A DNA stretch of 64,000 bases, from assembly GCF_036373705.1 (NCBI RefSeq), contig NC_089863.1, positions 21,884,619 through 21,948,618 of the forward strand, given 5' to 3'. Below the pieces are notes generated by a model. The model made no database searches. It was not told the origin of the DNA and was given only the letters and a program-made list of their open reading frames with translations. Positions within the stretch are counted from its first letter, which is position 1; each line of letters opens with the position of its first letter. Below, piece after piece: positions 43,301-55,704 of the stretch. Made by a program: the position numbers and the translations under genes. The stretch is from Amia ocellicauda. Lineage: Eukaryota; Chordata; Actinopteri; Amiiformes; Amiidae.

Positions 43301-43886
43301 AGGGTCCTTTTACCACTCAGGAGCACACACTTACCCGTGCTGGCGACAAGGACAACAAGAGTTGAGGACTGTGTTGAAAACGACATTACACAAAGAATTC
43401 AATGTTGAAAGAAATACATCAATACATAAATCAATGGACATGTATTTATTCATTGATTGATTGACTTCAACATGTCTTAATTTAGTCGCTGTACCCACAA
43501 AGCAACACTCAGCATAGTGGAGGCTACAGCTCGGCGTTATTGCGTGTACCTTACATGTATCACCCCTGGCACCTGGCCCTGATAACTCCCTACTTTTTGA
43601 CCACAGTCTGTCTGTGACTTGAACCCGAGAAGTAAAAATGATGCACATGGGCGCTTGCAATCTCGTTGTTTCAATCACATATCACAGTGGATGCGTACAC
43701 ACGGTGTTTCTCGGAGATTGCTGGGACAGTAACGAATGTGTTCCTTGCTTTACATGTCATCTAGCGCACAGTAGCTTTTTCTCCTTCTTTTTGCCCATAT
43801 CATCCACATATTGTGCCTTTGGGGAACGCCTCCGAAACAGATTTAGAATGCTCTGAGATTCAAGAAACGACAGTGCAACTCTTTTC

Positions 43887-44793
43887 CAGGGTTGTGGGTA
43901 ACGCGTTACTAAGTAACGCATTACAGTAATGTTATTACTTTTGGTAGTAACGAGTAACGTAACGTGGTATGGTTCCAAAAGGAGTAATAATATTACAGTT
44001 ACTGATTCCTTTTTTTTGTTCTCGTTACTGCATTACACATTGTAACGATATGGTCTTAATAAGGACGATAAGGACGTCTATGTCGTACATTAAAAATATT
44101 AGAAAAACTGTCGTTTGCAGTTACAAATCTGTAGTAAGAGTAATAAGTTAAAGGAGTCAAGTTGAGACATTTAAGATGCAGATCTACTAGCACATATCTT
44201 GATGATGATTACAATAATAACAATAATAAAAATAAATAGCAAAGATGTATTTTAGTGTTGCACGTTTTCTTATGGTAACGTAATGCTTGTCTGAGTATAA
44301 TGTTGTCTATACACGTTTAGCTACTGCTAATATCTCTTAACAGAAACGTGTATTTATTATGCTGTCTCCAATCATCTAAAGCACAAAGAATAAAACAGCC
44401 ACAAAAGTCCTTTCCACACCAGGCTCTATCGCTCGTAGTGTTGCTTTCTGTCTTCATTTTTAAAACGAAACACAAAACCAAACCCACAATCGCTCCGCTC
44501 CTCCCACAACAGGGGGTGGACTTCCGACACTGGCCTGGTTTTCCTGTGGCGCTTTATTAAAACAACAAAAGATAACAGTATGTCTCTGTCATTATCAACT
44601 GCTTGTGTTGGTGTAGCTTTGAAATTGTTTATTGAGGTCCCACAACGTTTGGGGTGTAATGCAGACTAATGAAAAAGTAAAGTAACTAATTACATTCTCC
44701 AGGAAGTAAAAAGTAAAGTGTTTAGTTACTTTTGATATGAGTAACGAGTACAATGTAAGACATTACTTTTTGTGAGTAACGACCCCAACACTG
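43887..44793. mobile_element. hAT-like element, 907 bp
   Basis: Complete copy with the CTCTTTTC duplication on both sides. Reads AATGTTGTCTATACACG where the 2,524-bp units lack three bases. Confidence 0.87.
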
Positions 44794-45044
44794 CTCTTTT
44801 CCTTCTCTTTTGGCTTGTTTGTTTGTTGTTGAAGGAGATACAAAGTTTGAGAGTGTCTCGTTTTATTTCTGAAATATAACTCCCAGAAAGTATGGTCTTT
44901 GTGTTCTTGAAATTGAATAACCTCAAAAGAAAGAAATGGTCCAATGAATTGCCGAAGAAAAGTCTAGCCGCTGTATTCTGGAATGAAGAAAAAAATGAAA
45001 TGACAAGGGCAATCAAAGCAAGTAAGAAAGTAGGCTGTGTGGCA

Positions 45045-45115
45045 TACGCTAGCCAGAAATCGAACGCAACTCACAAGAACAGGAACCTTGTATGATACCA
45101 CTACACCACTGGCGC
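45045..45115 (-). tRNA. Gly-type tRNA gene with CCT anticodon
   Basis: Same as 1957-2027. Confidence 0.7.
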
Positions 45116-45365
45116 TGCGGGGAAGCTCTAGATTCTGTCACCGAAGCAAATGCACAAGACATATAAAACGCGTCCCCTGGGGCACAATGGTCTTTTAATA
45201 ATTATCTGTAATAATCTGCAGTCGAACTACTTAATACGTACCTAGCTAATCACTACATCACAGGCGCATGGTTGTCATTCGGGGAAAATATGTGTTCACG
45301 AATGTTCATCGGAGTGGTTGTCATGCTAAGAGGTCAGTTGGAGTAGAGGGAGCTGGCCATGCCGT

Positions 45366-45438
45366 GCCTCGTTGGCGCAGTAGGTAGCGCGTCAGTCTCA
45401 TAATCTGAAGGTGGTGAGTTCGACCCTCACACGGGGCA
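45366..45438 (+). tRNA. tRNA-Met(CAT), elongator
   Basis: Canonical. Confidence 0.95.
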
Positions 45439-45553
45439 AGCACTCTTCCTTTATCTTTGAGTTCTACCACACTGATCTCCAGCTGCAGAAAAAAGGCGCA
45501 CACCTGTGCAATAAAGTGGTTGCTTGCGCTGTCTGAAGAAATTCATGGCAAAA

Positions 45554-45626
45554 TGCCAAATCCTGGAATGGAACAAGGGACCTTTAGATGTTCAGTCTAT
45601 CGCTCACCCAACTGAGCTACTTCGGC
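45554..45626 (-). tRNA. tRNA-Phe(GAA), variant copy
   Basis: Differs from the other Phe copies at acceptor position 7 (GCCGAAG), in the D loop (TTGGGTGAG) and in the T stem. Anticodon GAA unchanged. Confidence 0.78.
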
Positions 45627-45752
45627 CATTGGTGAGATGACGTCGTGATCCCAAAAGTCAAAGTGAAGGAAGCCCTGGCAGAACACAGTCATTGAAAAGT
45701 TCATTGTTTTCCATGACGTCGGCAACGACTCAATTTGATCACTGCAACACAA

Positions 45753-45835
45753 GTCAGGATGGCCGAGTGGTGTAAGGTGCTGTGTGCAGGTCATCGTCTC
45801 CTGTAGAGGCTTGGCTTTGAATCCCACCTCTGACA
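45753..45835 (+). pseudogene. tRNA-Leu(CAG) relic
   Basis: As at 141, with CTGTG in the anticodon stem. Confidence 0.78.
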
Positions 45836-46421
45836 AGGGTCCTTTTACCACTCAGGAGCACACACTTACCCGTGCTGGCGACAAGGACAACAAGAGTTTA
45901 GGACTGTGTTGAAAACGACATTACACAAAGAATTCAATGTTGAAAGAAATACATCAATACATAAATCAATGGACATGTATTTATTCATTGATTGATTGAC
46001 TTCAACATGTCTTAATTTAGTCGCTGTACCCACAAAGCAACACTCAGCATAGTTGAGGCTATAGCTCGGCGTTATTGCGTGTACCTTACATGTATCACCC
46101 CTGGCACCTGGCCCTGATAACTCCCTACTTTTTGACCACAGTCTGTCTGTGACTTGAACCCGAGAAGTAAAAATGATGCACATGGGTGCTTGCAATCTCG
46201 TTGTTTCAATCACATATCACAGTGGATGCGTACACACGGTGTTTCTCGGAGATTGCTGGGACAGTAACGAATGTGTTCCTTGCTTTACATGTCATCTAGC
46301 GCACAGTAGCTTTTTCTCCTTCTTTTTGCCCATATCATCCACATATTGTGCCTTTGGGGAACGCCTCCGAAACAGATTTAGAATGCTCTGAGATTCAAGA
46401 AACGACAGTGCAACTCTTTTC

Positions 46422-46449
46422 CAGCGTTGTGGGTAACGCGTTACTAAGT
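46422..46449. mobile_element. hAT-like element, 28-bp left-end fragment
   Basis: Same breakpoint as 10905-10932; one change (CAGCGTTG). Confidence 0.85.
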
Positions 46450-46455
46450 CTGAGT

Positions 46456-47037
46456 TGTAGAACCACGTGGGATATTAGTGGAGAAGTCGCGGAGATAAAG
46501 CAAATAGAACTTTAATGGAGCCGGCTCGGAAGCTCCACGTCAGAAATAATTCCTTCAGTGAGACTTAATGTTTACAAACATGAGTACAACTTTATAGGAA
46601 AAATGACGTAACATCTTATGGCCGTTCATCCAATCAGAAGATACAGGTCCGGGTCCGTTTTACGATCTGTCCTCCCGTGAAGAGGTGATGGATCCAAAGC
46701 AGATGTCCGTCTTTGATGTGCACTAGGAAGATGCGATCCCACGGTCGTCATTTTCCTAGTGTCAATCGTTCTTTAACAGAAACAATTCCTGCCTATCTGG
46801 AGAAACGATTAAGTCATAAACAAATTCTCAGGAGACAGCTCTAGGCTATTTCGGCACTGTGTAATCTTTCATTACTGACAGGAGTTTCTAACAAATCGAC
46901 CTTGTTGACCCTTTACTTGTCCTGCTAAATCGAATGTGCTCAGTCTGTATACAAAACTACTTCTAATGCTAGTATTAATATAAAACATTATATAATAATC
47001 ACAAAACACTTTCTTCAACTTCCAAAAAGAGTCTTCA
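46456..47037 (-). mobile_element. Solo LTR, copy 2
   Basis: 582 bp, sharing CTTCCAAAAAGAG and GACAGCTCTAGGC with the solo LTR at 10939 and not with the proviral LTRs. Same left and right flanks. Confidence 0.9.
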
Positions 47038-48399
47038 GAGAGTTAGTTGAAAATGCATGGGTATATTTTAAGAATATACTACACGAGGCTCAGGAACAAT
47101 TTGTACCAAAACTTAGCAAATTGAGGAACAAAAAACATTGGCCAAAATGGTTTAATAGAGGTATGCAAAAAATATAAAGAGGAAGACAATGTTGTATAGC
47201 ACATACAAAAGGGATGGTGACGAAACAAAATACATAGAATATGTTGAGCTGCAAAGAGATCTTAAGAAAGGGATCAGGAAAGCAAAGAGGGAATTAGAAA
47301 GAAAAATAGCTCTTGGAGCTCAAACCAATGCAAAGAGCTTTTTTCAATATCACAACAGCAAGCGGTTAAAAAAGGAGGAGGTGAAACAGATAAACGGCAA
47401 AAACGGAGGTATCTTGGAAAACGAACAAGATGTGGCACATATTATAAATGAGTATTTCAAAGAGGTTTTTACAAAAGAAAAAACAGATGACATGCCACAG
47501 GTTGACAATCAGTCCAGTCAATCCCTAAGAGAGATCAGGATAAATGAGGAGGAGGTACTAAAGGGACTAGCAGAATTAAAAACAAACAAATCACCTGGGC
47601 CAGATGGGATATTTTCAACAGTACTTCAAGAAAATAGGTGGCTCAGCAGATACAATCTTGGCAGCACAGGCTATTCAGAGGAACTTAGATAATATTCAGT
47701 TGTGGGCTGACACCTGGCAAATGCAATTCAATGTGGACAAGTGCAAGGTAATACATGCAGGTAACAAAAATGTCCAGTATAATTACACTATGGGAGGTAC
47801 AGATCTACATGAAGTAACGCATGAGAAAGACTTAGGAGTCTATGTGGACTCCTCACTTTCTCCATCCAAGCAATGTGGGGAAGCAATAAAGAAGGCAAAC
47901 AGAATGCTAGGGTATATTGTCAAAAGTGTAGAATTTAAAACAAGGGCAGTCATGTTAAGTCATGTACAATGCGCTAGTTAGACCTCATCTGGAATACTGT
48001 GTACAGTTCTGGGCACCACACTTCAAAAAGGATATTGCTGCCTTAGAGGCAGTTCAGAGGAGAGCAACCAGACTTATTCCAGGTCTTCAAGGGAAAGTCC
48101 TACTCGGAGAGACTGAGAGAACTGAACCTTTTCACCCTGGTACAGAGGAGACTACCCGGGGACAGAAATGGAAATTGGGCTTCAAGGCATTCAAAACGGA
48201 ATACAGGAGACACTTCTTTACACAGAGAGTAGTCACAATCTGGAATAAACTACCCAGCGATGTGGTTGAAGCTGAAAGTTTGGGAACATTTAAAAATGGT
48301 CTGGAAAGGATCCTTGGATCACTTCGATATTAATGAACACCAAACGAGCACGATGGGTCGAATGGTCCCCTCTCGTTTGTTAACTCTCTTATGTTCTTA
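47038..48399 (+). mobile_element. CR1-type LINE, truncated, copy 5
   Basis: Offset 35,517 bp from copy 1, with the same deletions and several private changes. Confidence 0.87.
47189..48333 (+). pseudogene. CR1 ORF2 remnant, copy 5
   Basis: As 11672-12815, but the post-palm part is split near 47960, where a one-base insertion (TTAAGTCATGTACAATG) shifts the frame. Confidence 0.84.
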
Positions 48400-48467
48400 A
48401 AAGTATCTGAAGCAGCATGAAAGAGCACACTAGGCAGCTGAGAACAGACAGAGAGGGGAGTGTATAT

Positions 48468-48539
48468 TGCGTTGGCTGGGAATCGAACCCGGGTCAACTG
48501 CTTGGAAGGCAGCTATGCTAACCACTATACCACCAACGC
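48468..48539 (-). tRNA. tRNA-Gly(TCC), module B5
   Basis: 72 nt, acceptor GCGTTGG/CCAACGC, loop CTTCCAA, T loop TTCGATT; one T-stem mismatch (CCGGG/CCCAG). Near canonical. Confidence 0.91.
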
Positions 48540-48765
48540 TTAGAAACTGCTTCCCCACAATATCTCACTGTGGTCGAACATGATTCCAGGATTGCAAAGT
48601 GGCAGGCAATTCGTTTTCCAAATTGCAATCGGTGAACATTTGGGAAGCCCTGCGATATCAGCAGTTTCCTGTTCCTGAGTGCGGAAGGAAAATGTCCATT
48701 AGCATCTTTCCAGATTGCACTTTATTCAGACCTTTCCGAAATGAAACAAAACCAAAGTTGAAACA

Positions 48766-48837
48766 TAGACGAGGATGGTTTCGATCCATCGACCTCTGGG
48801 TTATAGGCCCAAAACGCTTCTGCTGCGCCACTCTGCT
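48766..48837 (-). tRNA. Initiator-type tRNA with TAT anticodon, module B5
   Basis: 72 nt with initiator body and intact T loop ATCGAAA, but the anticodon loop is CCTATAA, so CAT has become TAT. The 5' anticodon stem is TTGGG and the acceptor has a two-base mismatch (CTCGTCT). Probably a pseudogene; it cannot act as a normal initiator. Confidence 0.8.
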
Positions 48838-49106
48838 CCTTGGGCACTCACCCACCTGTTAACGTCACAGCCATTCCTATATTGCATATTGCAAGCAATA
48901 CTAGTTTGCAAAGCCCTGCGTTATTTCCACTTTCCTGTTCAAGACTGCACACCGAGCTTCTCCATGCGCTGGAGCAGCTTTCCAGGTTTCAGTGCCTTCA
49001 CATTTCACCCTGTATGTGCTGTGGGAAGCATCATGTCAATTGTTTTGAACTAAGCGGATCGGGGCTCAGTTTGAGCTCAGATCCGAGCTTAAAAATGACC
49101 GTGCTT

Positions 49107-49179
49107 CTGAGCAGCTGGGACTCAAAGCGACACTCCCTGGCTTAGGAACCCAGTGTCTGATCCACTAGGACACGGGGGC
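49107..49179 (-). pseudogene. tRNA-Arg(CCT) relic, module B5
   Basis: As 13589-13661, with one more change in the variable/T region. Confidence 0.75.
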
Positions 49180-49440
49180 TCAGCCAGACAGTATCGGAAA
49201 ATGGAAATAAATAAATAAATTAATATATAAAAAGATGCTGGGCGTTACACAATAGACACCAGGTAAAGAAGTGAATAGTTACAGGAACTGTCACGTAAGC
49301 TCCTCAACTTGAACCGGGCACATACGAACTCCTGTGAAATAACACGAGATGGATAACTACCCCTTCTCTGCTGCAGCAGAATGCGACTACCTATTGCGCA
49401 GATTACAATCAAATCAAGAAAGAGAGCAGGCTTTGTCGGA

Positions 49441-49511
49441 TGCGCCAGCCGGGAATCGAACCCGAGTCACAAGAATGGGAATCTTGTATGATACCACTAC
49501 ACCACTGGCGC
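49441..49511 (-). tRNA. tRNA-Gly(CCC), fully canonical
   Basis: 71 nt; every stem pairs: acceptor GCGCCAG/CTGGCGC, anticodon arm CAAGA-TTCCCAT-TCTTG, T arm TCGGG-TTCGATT-CCCGG. The best Gly(CCC) gene in the window. The first TTTT is far downstream. Confidence 0.95.
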
Positions 49512-49915
49512 TGCTGGGGAAGCTCTGGCTTGCGTCCTTGAAGCAAATTCATAGAAAGCGTCCCATGGGGCAAGATGATGTCTTAATGATTATCCTTATT
49601 AGTCTGTTATCGATCTGCTTAATACGTACCTAGCCAATCACTACATCACAGGTGCAGAGACAATCAGTATGAAGGCGAACACGATTTCGTTAACGTGTGC
49701 CCATTTACAAGTTCAATGAATGTATACAAAAATAGAGCAGATCTGGGTTTTCCTCTGAAACATTAAGGACTGGTTTCATAAATGCGTCCATAAGTCCATA
49801 AACGCCACGAGTGCAACTCTATTGTAGCTGCTGTTACTGTACAATTCATCGTGATACGTGTGTGTTTTATTTCAGCTGTAACTCGCCCTGGTTAAGCACG
49901 TCTACGGTGTAATTT

Positions 49916-50615
49916 AAAAATATTACAGAAATTGTCGTTTGCAGTTACAAATCTGTAGTAAGAGTAATACGTTAAGGGAGTCAAGTTCAGCAATTTAAAA
50001 TACAAATCTACTAGCACATATCTTGATAAAGATTACAATAATAAATATAATAATAATACATAGCAAATATTTATTTTAGTGTTGCACATGGAAAGTTTTC
50101 ATACAGTAACTTCTGAATATAATGTTGTCTATACCCTTTTAGCTATTCGTAATATCTCTTAACAGAAACTTGTATTTATTATGCTGTCTCCAATCATCTA
50201 AAGCATACAGAATAAGACAGCCACAAAAGTCCTTTCCACACCAGGCTCTATCGCTCGTAGTGTTGCTTTCTGTCTTCATTTTTAAAACGAAACACAAAAC
50301 CAAACCCACAATCGCTCCGCTCCTCCCACAACAGGGGGTGGACTTCCGACACTGGCCTGGTTTTCCTGTGGCGCTTTATTAAAACAACAAAAGATAACAG
50401 TATGTCTCTGTCATTATCAACTGCTTGTGTTGGTGTAGCTTTGAAATTGTTTATTGAGGTCCCGCAATGTTTGGGGTGTAATGCAGAGTAATGTAAAAGT
50501 AAAGTAACTAATTACATTCTCCAGGAAGTAATAAGTAAAGTGTTTAGTTACTTTTGATATGAGTAACGAGTACAATGTAAGACATTACTTTTTGTGAGTA
50601 ACGACCCCAACACTG
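49916..50615. mobile_element. hAT-like element, right part only
   Basis: Equivalent of 14601-15300. Confidence 0.75.
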
Positions 50616-50866
50616 CTCTTTTCCTTCTCTTTTGGCTTGTTTGTTTGTTGTTGAAGGAGATACAAAGTTTGAGAGTGTCTCGTTTTATTTCTGAAATATA
50701 ACTCCCAGAAAGTATGGTCTTTGTGTTCTTGAAATTGAATAACCTAAAAAAAAAGAAATGGTCCAATGAATTGCCGAAGAAAAGTCTAGCCGCTGTATTC
50801 TGGAATGAAGAAAAAAATGAAATGACAAGGGCAATCAAAGCAAGTAAGACAGTAGGCTGTGTGGCA

Positions 50867-50937
50867 TACGCTAGCCAGAAATCGAACGCAACTCACAAGA
50901 ACAGGAACCTTGTATGATACCACTACACCACTGGCGC
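50867..50937 (-). tRNA. Gly-type tRNA gene with CCT anticodon
   Basis: Same as 1957-2027. Confidence 0.7.
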
Positions 50938-51187
50938 TGCGGGGAAGCTCTAGATTCTGTCACCGAAGCAAATGCACAAGACATATAAAACGCGTCCCCT
51001 GGGGCACAATGGTCTTTTAATAATTATCTGTAATAATCTGCAGTCGAACTGCTTAATACGTACCTAGCTAATCACTACATCACAGGCGCATGGTTGTCAT
51101 TCGGGGAAAATATGTGTTCACGAATGTTCATCGGAGTGGTTGTCATGCTAAGAGGTCAGTTGGAGTAGAGGGAGCTGGCCATGCCGT

Positions 51188-51260
51188 GCCTCGTTGGCGC
51201 AGTAGGTAGCGCGTCAGTCTCATAATCTGAAGGTGGTGAGTTCGACCCTCACACGGGGCA
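51188..51260 (+). tRNA. tRNA-Met(CAT), elongator
   Basis: Canonical. Confidence 0.95.
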
Positions 51261-51375
51261 AGCACTCTTCCTTTATCTTTGAGTTCTACCACACTGATCT
51301 CCAGCTGCAGAAAAAAGGCGCACACCTGTGCAATAAAGTGGTTGCTTGCGCTGTCTGAAGAAATTCATGGCAAAA

Positions 51376-51448
51376 TGCCAAATCCTGGGATGGAACAAGG
51401 GACCTTTAGATGTTCAGTCTATCGCTCCCCCAACTGAGCTATTTCGGC
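51376..51448 (-). tRNA. tRNA-Phe(GAA), partly degenerate
   Basis: Same as 2466-2538. Confidence 0.8.
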
Positions 51449-51574
51449 CATTGGTGAGATGACGTCGTGATCCCAAAAGTCAAAGTGAAGGAAGCCCTGG
51501 CAGAACACAGTCATTGAAAAGTTCATTTTTTTCCATGACGTCGGCAACGACTCAGTTTGATCACTGCAACACAA

Positions 51575-51657
51575 GTCAGGATGGCCGAGTGGTGTAACGT
51601 GCTGCGTGCAGGTCATCGTCTCCTGTAGAGGCTTGGCTTTGAATCCCACCTCTGACA
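51575..51657 (+). pseudogene. tRNA-Leu(CAG) relic
   Basis: As at 141, with TAACGTGC instead of TAAGGTGC after the D loop. Confidence 0.78.
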
Positions 51658-52244
51658 AGGGTCCTTTTACCACTCAGGAGCACACACTTACCCGTGCTGG
51701 CGACAAGGACAACAAGAGTTGAGGACTGTGTTGAAAACGACATTACACAAAGAATTCAATGTTGAAAGAAATACATCAATACATAAATCAATGGACATGT
51801 ATTTATTCATTGATTGATTGACTTCAACATGTCTTAATTTAGTCGCTGTACCCACAAAGCAACACTCAGCATAGTGGAGGCTACAGCTCGGCGTTATTGC
51901 GTGTACCTTACATGTATCACCCCTGGCACCTGGCCCTGATAACTCCCTACTTTTTGACCACAGTCTGTCTGTGACTTGAACCCGAGAAGTAAAAATGATG
52001 CACATAAGGTGCTTGCAATCTCGTTGTTTCAATCACATATCACAGTGGATGCGTACACACAGTGTTTCTCGGAGATTGCTGGGACAGTAAGGAATGTGTT
52101 CCTTGCTTTACATGTCATCTAGCGCACAGTAGCTTTTTCTCCTTCTTTTTGCCCATATCATCCACATATTGTGCCTTTGGGGAACGCCTCCGAAACAGAT
52201 TTAGAATGCTCTGAGATTCAAGAAACGACAGTGCAACTCTTTTC

Positions 52245-53151
52245 CAGGGTTGTGGGTAACGCGTTACTAAGTAACGCATTACAGTAATGTTATTACTTTT
52301 GGTAGTAACGAGTAACGTAACGTGGTATGGTTCCAAAAGGAGTAATAATTTTACAGTTACTGATTCCTTTTTTTTGTTCTCGTTACTGCATTACACATTG
52401 TAACGATATGGTCTTAATAAGGACGATAAGGACGTCTATGTCGTACATTAAAAATATTAGAAAAACTGTCGTTTGCAGTTACAAATCTGTAGTAAGAGTA
52501 ATAAGTTAAAGGAGTCAAGTTGAGACATTTAAGATGCAGATCTACTAGCACATATCTTGATGATGATTACAATAATAACAATAATAAAAATAAATTGCAA
52601 AGATGTATTTTAGTGTTGCACGTTTTCTTATGGTAACGTAATGCTTGTCTGAGTATAATGTTGTCTATACACGTTTAGCTACTGCTAATATCTCTTAACA
52701 GAAACGTGTATTTATTATGCTGTCTCCAATCATCTAAAGCACAAAGAATAAAACAGCCACAAAAGTCCTTTCCACACCAGGCTCTATCGCTCGTAGTGTT
52801 GCTTTCTGTCTTCATTTTTAAAACGAAACACAAAACCAAACCCACAATCGCTCCGCTCCTCCCACAACAGGGGGTGGACTTCCGACACTGGCCTGGTTTT
52901 CCTGTGGCGCTTTATTAAAACAACAAAAGATAACAGTATGTCTCTGTCATTATCAACTGCTTGTGTTGGTGTAGCTTTGAAATTGTTTATTGAGGTCCCG
53001 CAACGTTTGGGGTGTAATGCAGAGTAATGTAAAAGTAAAGTAACTAATTACATTCTCCAGGAAGTAATAAGTAAAGTGTTTAGTTACTTTTGATATGAGT
53101 AACGAGTACAATGTAAGACATTACTTTTTGTGAGTAACGACCCCAACACTG
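52245..53151. mobile_element. hAT-like element, 907 bp
   Basis: Complete copy like 43887-44793, with the same target duplication. Confidence 0.87.
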
Positions 53152-53402
53152 CTCTTTTCCTTCTCTTTTGGCTTGTTTGTTTGTTGTTGAAGGAGATACA
53201 AAGTTTGAGAGTGTCTCGTTTTATTTCTGAAATATAACTCCCAGAAAGTATGGTCTTTGTGTTCTTGAAATTGAATAACCTCAAAAGAAAGAAATGGTCC
53301 AATGAATTGCCGAAGAAAAGTCTAGCCGCTGTATTCTGGAATGAAGAAAAAAATGAAATGACAAGGGCAATCAAAGCAAGTAAGACAGTTGGCTGTGTGG
53401 CA

Positions 53403-53473
53403 TACGCTAGCCAGAAATCGAACGCAACTCACAAGAACAGGAACCTTGTATGATACCACTACACCACTGGCGC
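53403..53473 (-). tRNA. Gly-type tRNA gene with CCT anticodon
   Basis: Same as 1957-2027. Confidence 0.7.
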
Positions 53474-53723
53474 TGCAGGGAAGCTCTAGATTCTGTCACC
53501 GAAGCAAATGCACAAGACATATAAAACGCGTCCCCTGGGGCACAATGGTCTTTTAATAATTATCTGTAATAATCTGCAGTCGAACTGCTTAATACGTACC
53601 TTGCTAATCACTACATCACAGGCGCATGGTTGTCATTCGGGGAAAATATGTGTTCACGAATGTTCATCGGAGTGGTTGTCATGCTAAGAGGTCAGTTGGA
53701 GTAGAGGGAGCTGGCCATGCCGT

Positions 53724-53796
53724 GCCTCGTTGGCGCAGTAGGTAGCACGTCAGTCTCATAATCTGAAGGTGGTGAGTTCGACCCTCACACGGGGCA
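53724..53796 (+). tRNA. tRNA-Met(CAT), elongator, D-stem variant
   Basis: Canonical except GTAGCACG for GTAGCGCG, which weakens the D stem. Confidence 0.92.
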
Positions 53797-53911
53797 AGCA
53801 CTCTTCCTTTATCTTTGAGTTCTACCACACTGATCTCCAGCTGCAGAAAAAAGGCACACACCTGTGCAATAAAGTGGTTGCTTGCGCTGTCTGAAGAAAT
53901 TCATGGCAAAA

Positions 53912-53984
53912 TGCCAAATCCTGGGATGGAACAAGGGACCTTTAGATGTTCAGTCTATCGCTCCCCCAACTGAGCTATTTCGGC
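53912..53984 (-). tRNA. tRNA-Phe(GAA), partly degenerate
   Basis: Same as 2466-2538. Confidence 0.8.
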
Positions 53985-54110
53985 CATTGGTGAGATGACG
54001 TCGTGATCCCAAAAGTCAAAGTAAAGGAAGCCCTGGCAGAACACAGTCATTGAAAAGTTCATTGTTTTCCATGACGTCGGCAACGACTCAATTTGATCAC
54101 TGCAACACAA

Positions 54111-54193
54111 GTCAGGATGGCCGAGTGGTGTAAGGTGCTGCGTGCAGGTCATCGTCTCCTGTAGAGGCTTGGCTTTGAATCCCACCTCTGACA
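54111..54193 (+). pseudogene. tRNA-Leu(CAG) relic
   Basis: Same relic as at 141. Confidence 0.8.
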
Positions 54194-54780
54194 AGGGTCC
54201 TTTTACCACTCAGGAGCACACACTTACCCGTGCTGGCGACAAGGACAACAAGAGTTGAGGACTGTGTTGAAAACGACATTACACAAAGAATTCAATGTTG
54301 AAAGAAATACATCAATACATAAATCAATGGACATGTATTTATTCATTGATTGATTGACTTCAACATGTCTTAATTTAGTCGCTGTACCCACAAAGCAACA
54401 CTCAGCATAGTGGAGGCTATAGCTCGGCGTTATTGCGTGTACCTTACATGTATCACCCCTGGCACCTGGCCCTGATAACTCCCTACTTTTTGACCACAGT
54501 CTGTCTGTGACTTCAACCCGAGAAATAAAAATGATGCACATAAGGCCCTTGCAATCTCGTTGTTTCAATCACATATCACAGTGGATGCGTACACACGGTG
54601 TTTCTCGGAGATTGCTGGGACAGTAACGAATGTGTTCCTTGCTTTACATGTCATCTAGCGCACAGTAGCTTTTTCTCCTTCTTTTTGCCCATATCATCCA
54701 CATATTGTGCCTTTGGGGAACGCCTCCGAAACAGATTTAGAATGCTCTGAGATTCAAGAAACGACAGTGCAACTCTTTTC

Positions 54781-54808
54781 CAGGGTTGTGGGTAACGCGT
54801 TACTAAGT
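54781..54808. mobile_element. hAT-like element, 28-bp left-end fragment
   Basis: Same breakpoint as 27133-27160. Confidence 0.85.
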
Positions 54809-54814
54809 CTGAGT

Positions 54815-55381
54815 TGTAGAACCACGTTGGAAATAAGTGGAGAAGTCGCGGAGATAAAGCAAATAGAACTTTAATGGAGCCGGCTCGGAAGCTCCACGTC
54901 AGAAATAATTCCTTCAGTGAGACTTAATGTTTACAAACATGTGTACAACTTTATAGGAAAAATGACGTAACATCTTATGGCCGTTCATCCAATCTGAAGA
55001 TTTTATGATCTGTCCACCCGTGAAGAGGTGATGGATCCAAAGCAGATGTCCATCTTTGATGTGCACTAGGAAGATGCGATCCCACGGTCGTCATTTACCT
55101 AGTGTCAATCGTTCTTTAACAAAAACAATTCCTGCCTATCTGGAGAAACGATTAAGTCATAAACAAATTCTCAGCAGACAGCTGTAGGCTATTTCGGCAC
55201 TGTGTAATCTTTCATTACTGACAGGAGTTTCTAACAAATCGACCTTGTTGACCCTTTACTTGTCCTGCTAAATCGAATCTGCTCAGTCTGTATACAAAAC
55301 TACTTCTAATGCTAGTATTAATATAAAACATTATATAATAATCACAACACACTTTCTTCAACTTCCTATACAGAGTCTTCA
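54815..55381 (-). repeat. 3' LTR, provirus copy 2
   Basis: 567 bp, carrying the same 16-bp deletion as the 3' LTR of copy 1. Confidence 0.92.
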
Positions 55382-55443
55382 TTCCCTGCTGTTTGGCAAT
55401 AGAGCAAAGCGGAAAGAAGCCAAAGAAAAGTTATGTTTATCAG

Positions 55444-55704
55444 TTACAAGCAAGGGGTTAGGAAGATTTGACGCTGCGTTTTCAGCTCCTTCATCCCAAC
55501 CCTTCCCCGTGGGGTGTATATGTGTGTACGGCGAGTGTAAGGGTGTCCCTGCTGTCGGGGAGAGCGATAAGTGTGTGTCCCTAAATGTGAATGTACAGAA
55601 TGTCCTGTAGGCGTGAGTGAGTGACCTTTGTAATAGTATCTTTCCAATGCATCCTTTGGTTTTCCTTGAGTCATGAGGTTTATTGCCTTTGATACTAAAT
55701 CCAT
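55444..55704 (-). other. Possible post-env open frame, 86 codons
   Basis: Identical to 27796-28056; see the caution there. Confidence 0.25.

Larger units (their letters stand above)
42411..43886. repeat. Type A segment (Gly-like, Met, Phe, Leu)
   Basis: Begins in the spacer at AAGAAAAGTCTAGCCG; otherwise co-linear with 15301-16928. Confidence 0.85.
44794..46421. repeat. Type A segment (Gly-like, Met, Phe, Leu)
   Basis: Next unit of the local tandem pair starting at 42411; the spacing between the two Met genes is 2,535 bp. Confidence 0.85.
48400..49915. repeat. Type B tRNA module, copy 5
   Basis: All four tRNA positions are present. Shares the roughly 200-bp deletion with copy 2 (joint near 49404). 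Confidence 0.85.
50616..52244. repeat. Type A segment (Gly-like, Met, Phe, Leu)
   Basis: Co-linear with 15301-16928; includes the change CACATAAGGTGC near 52005, shared in part with the next unit. Confidence 0.85.
53152..54780. repeat. Type A segment (Gly-like, Met, Phe, Leu)
   Basis: Last type A segment, leading into the second provirus; 2,536 bp between its Met gene and the previous one. Confidence 0.85.
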
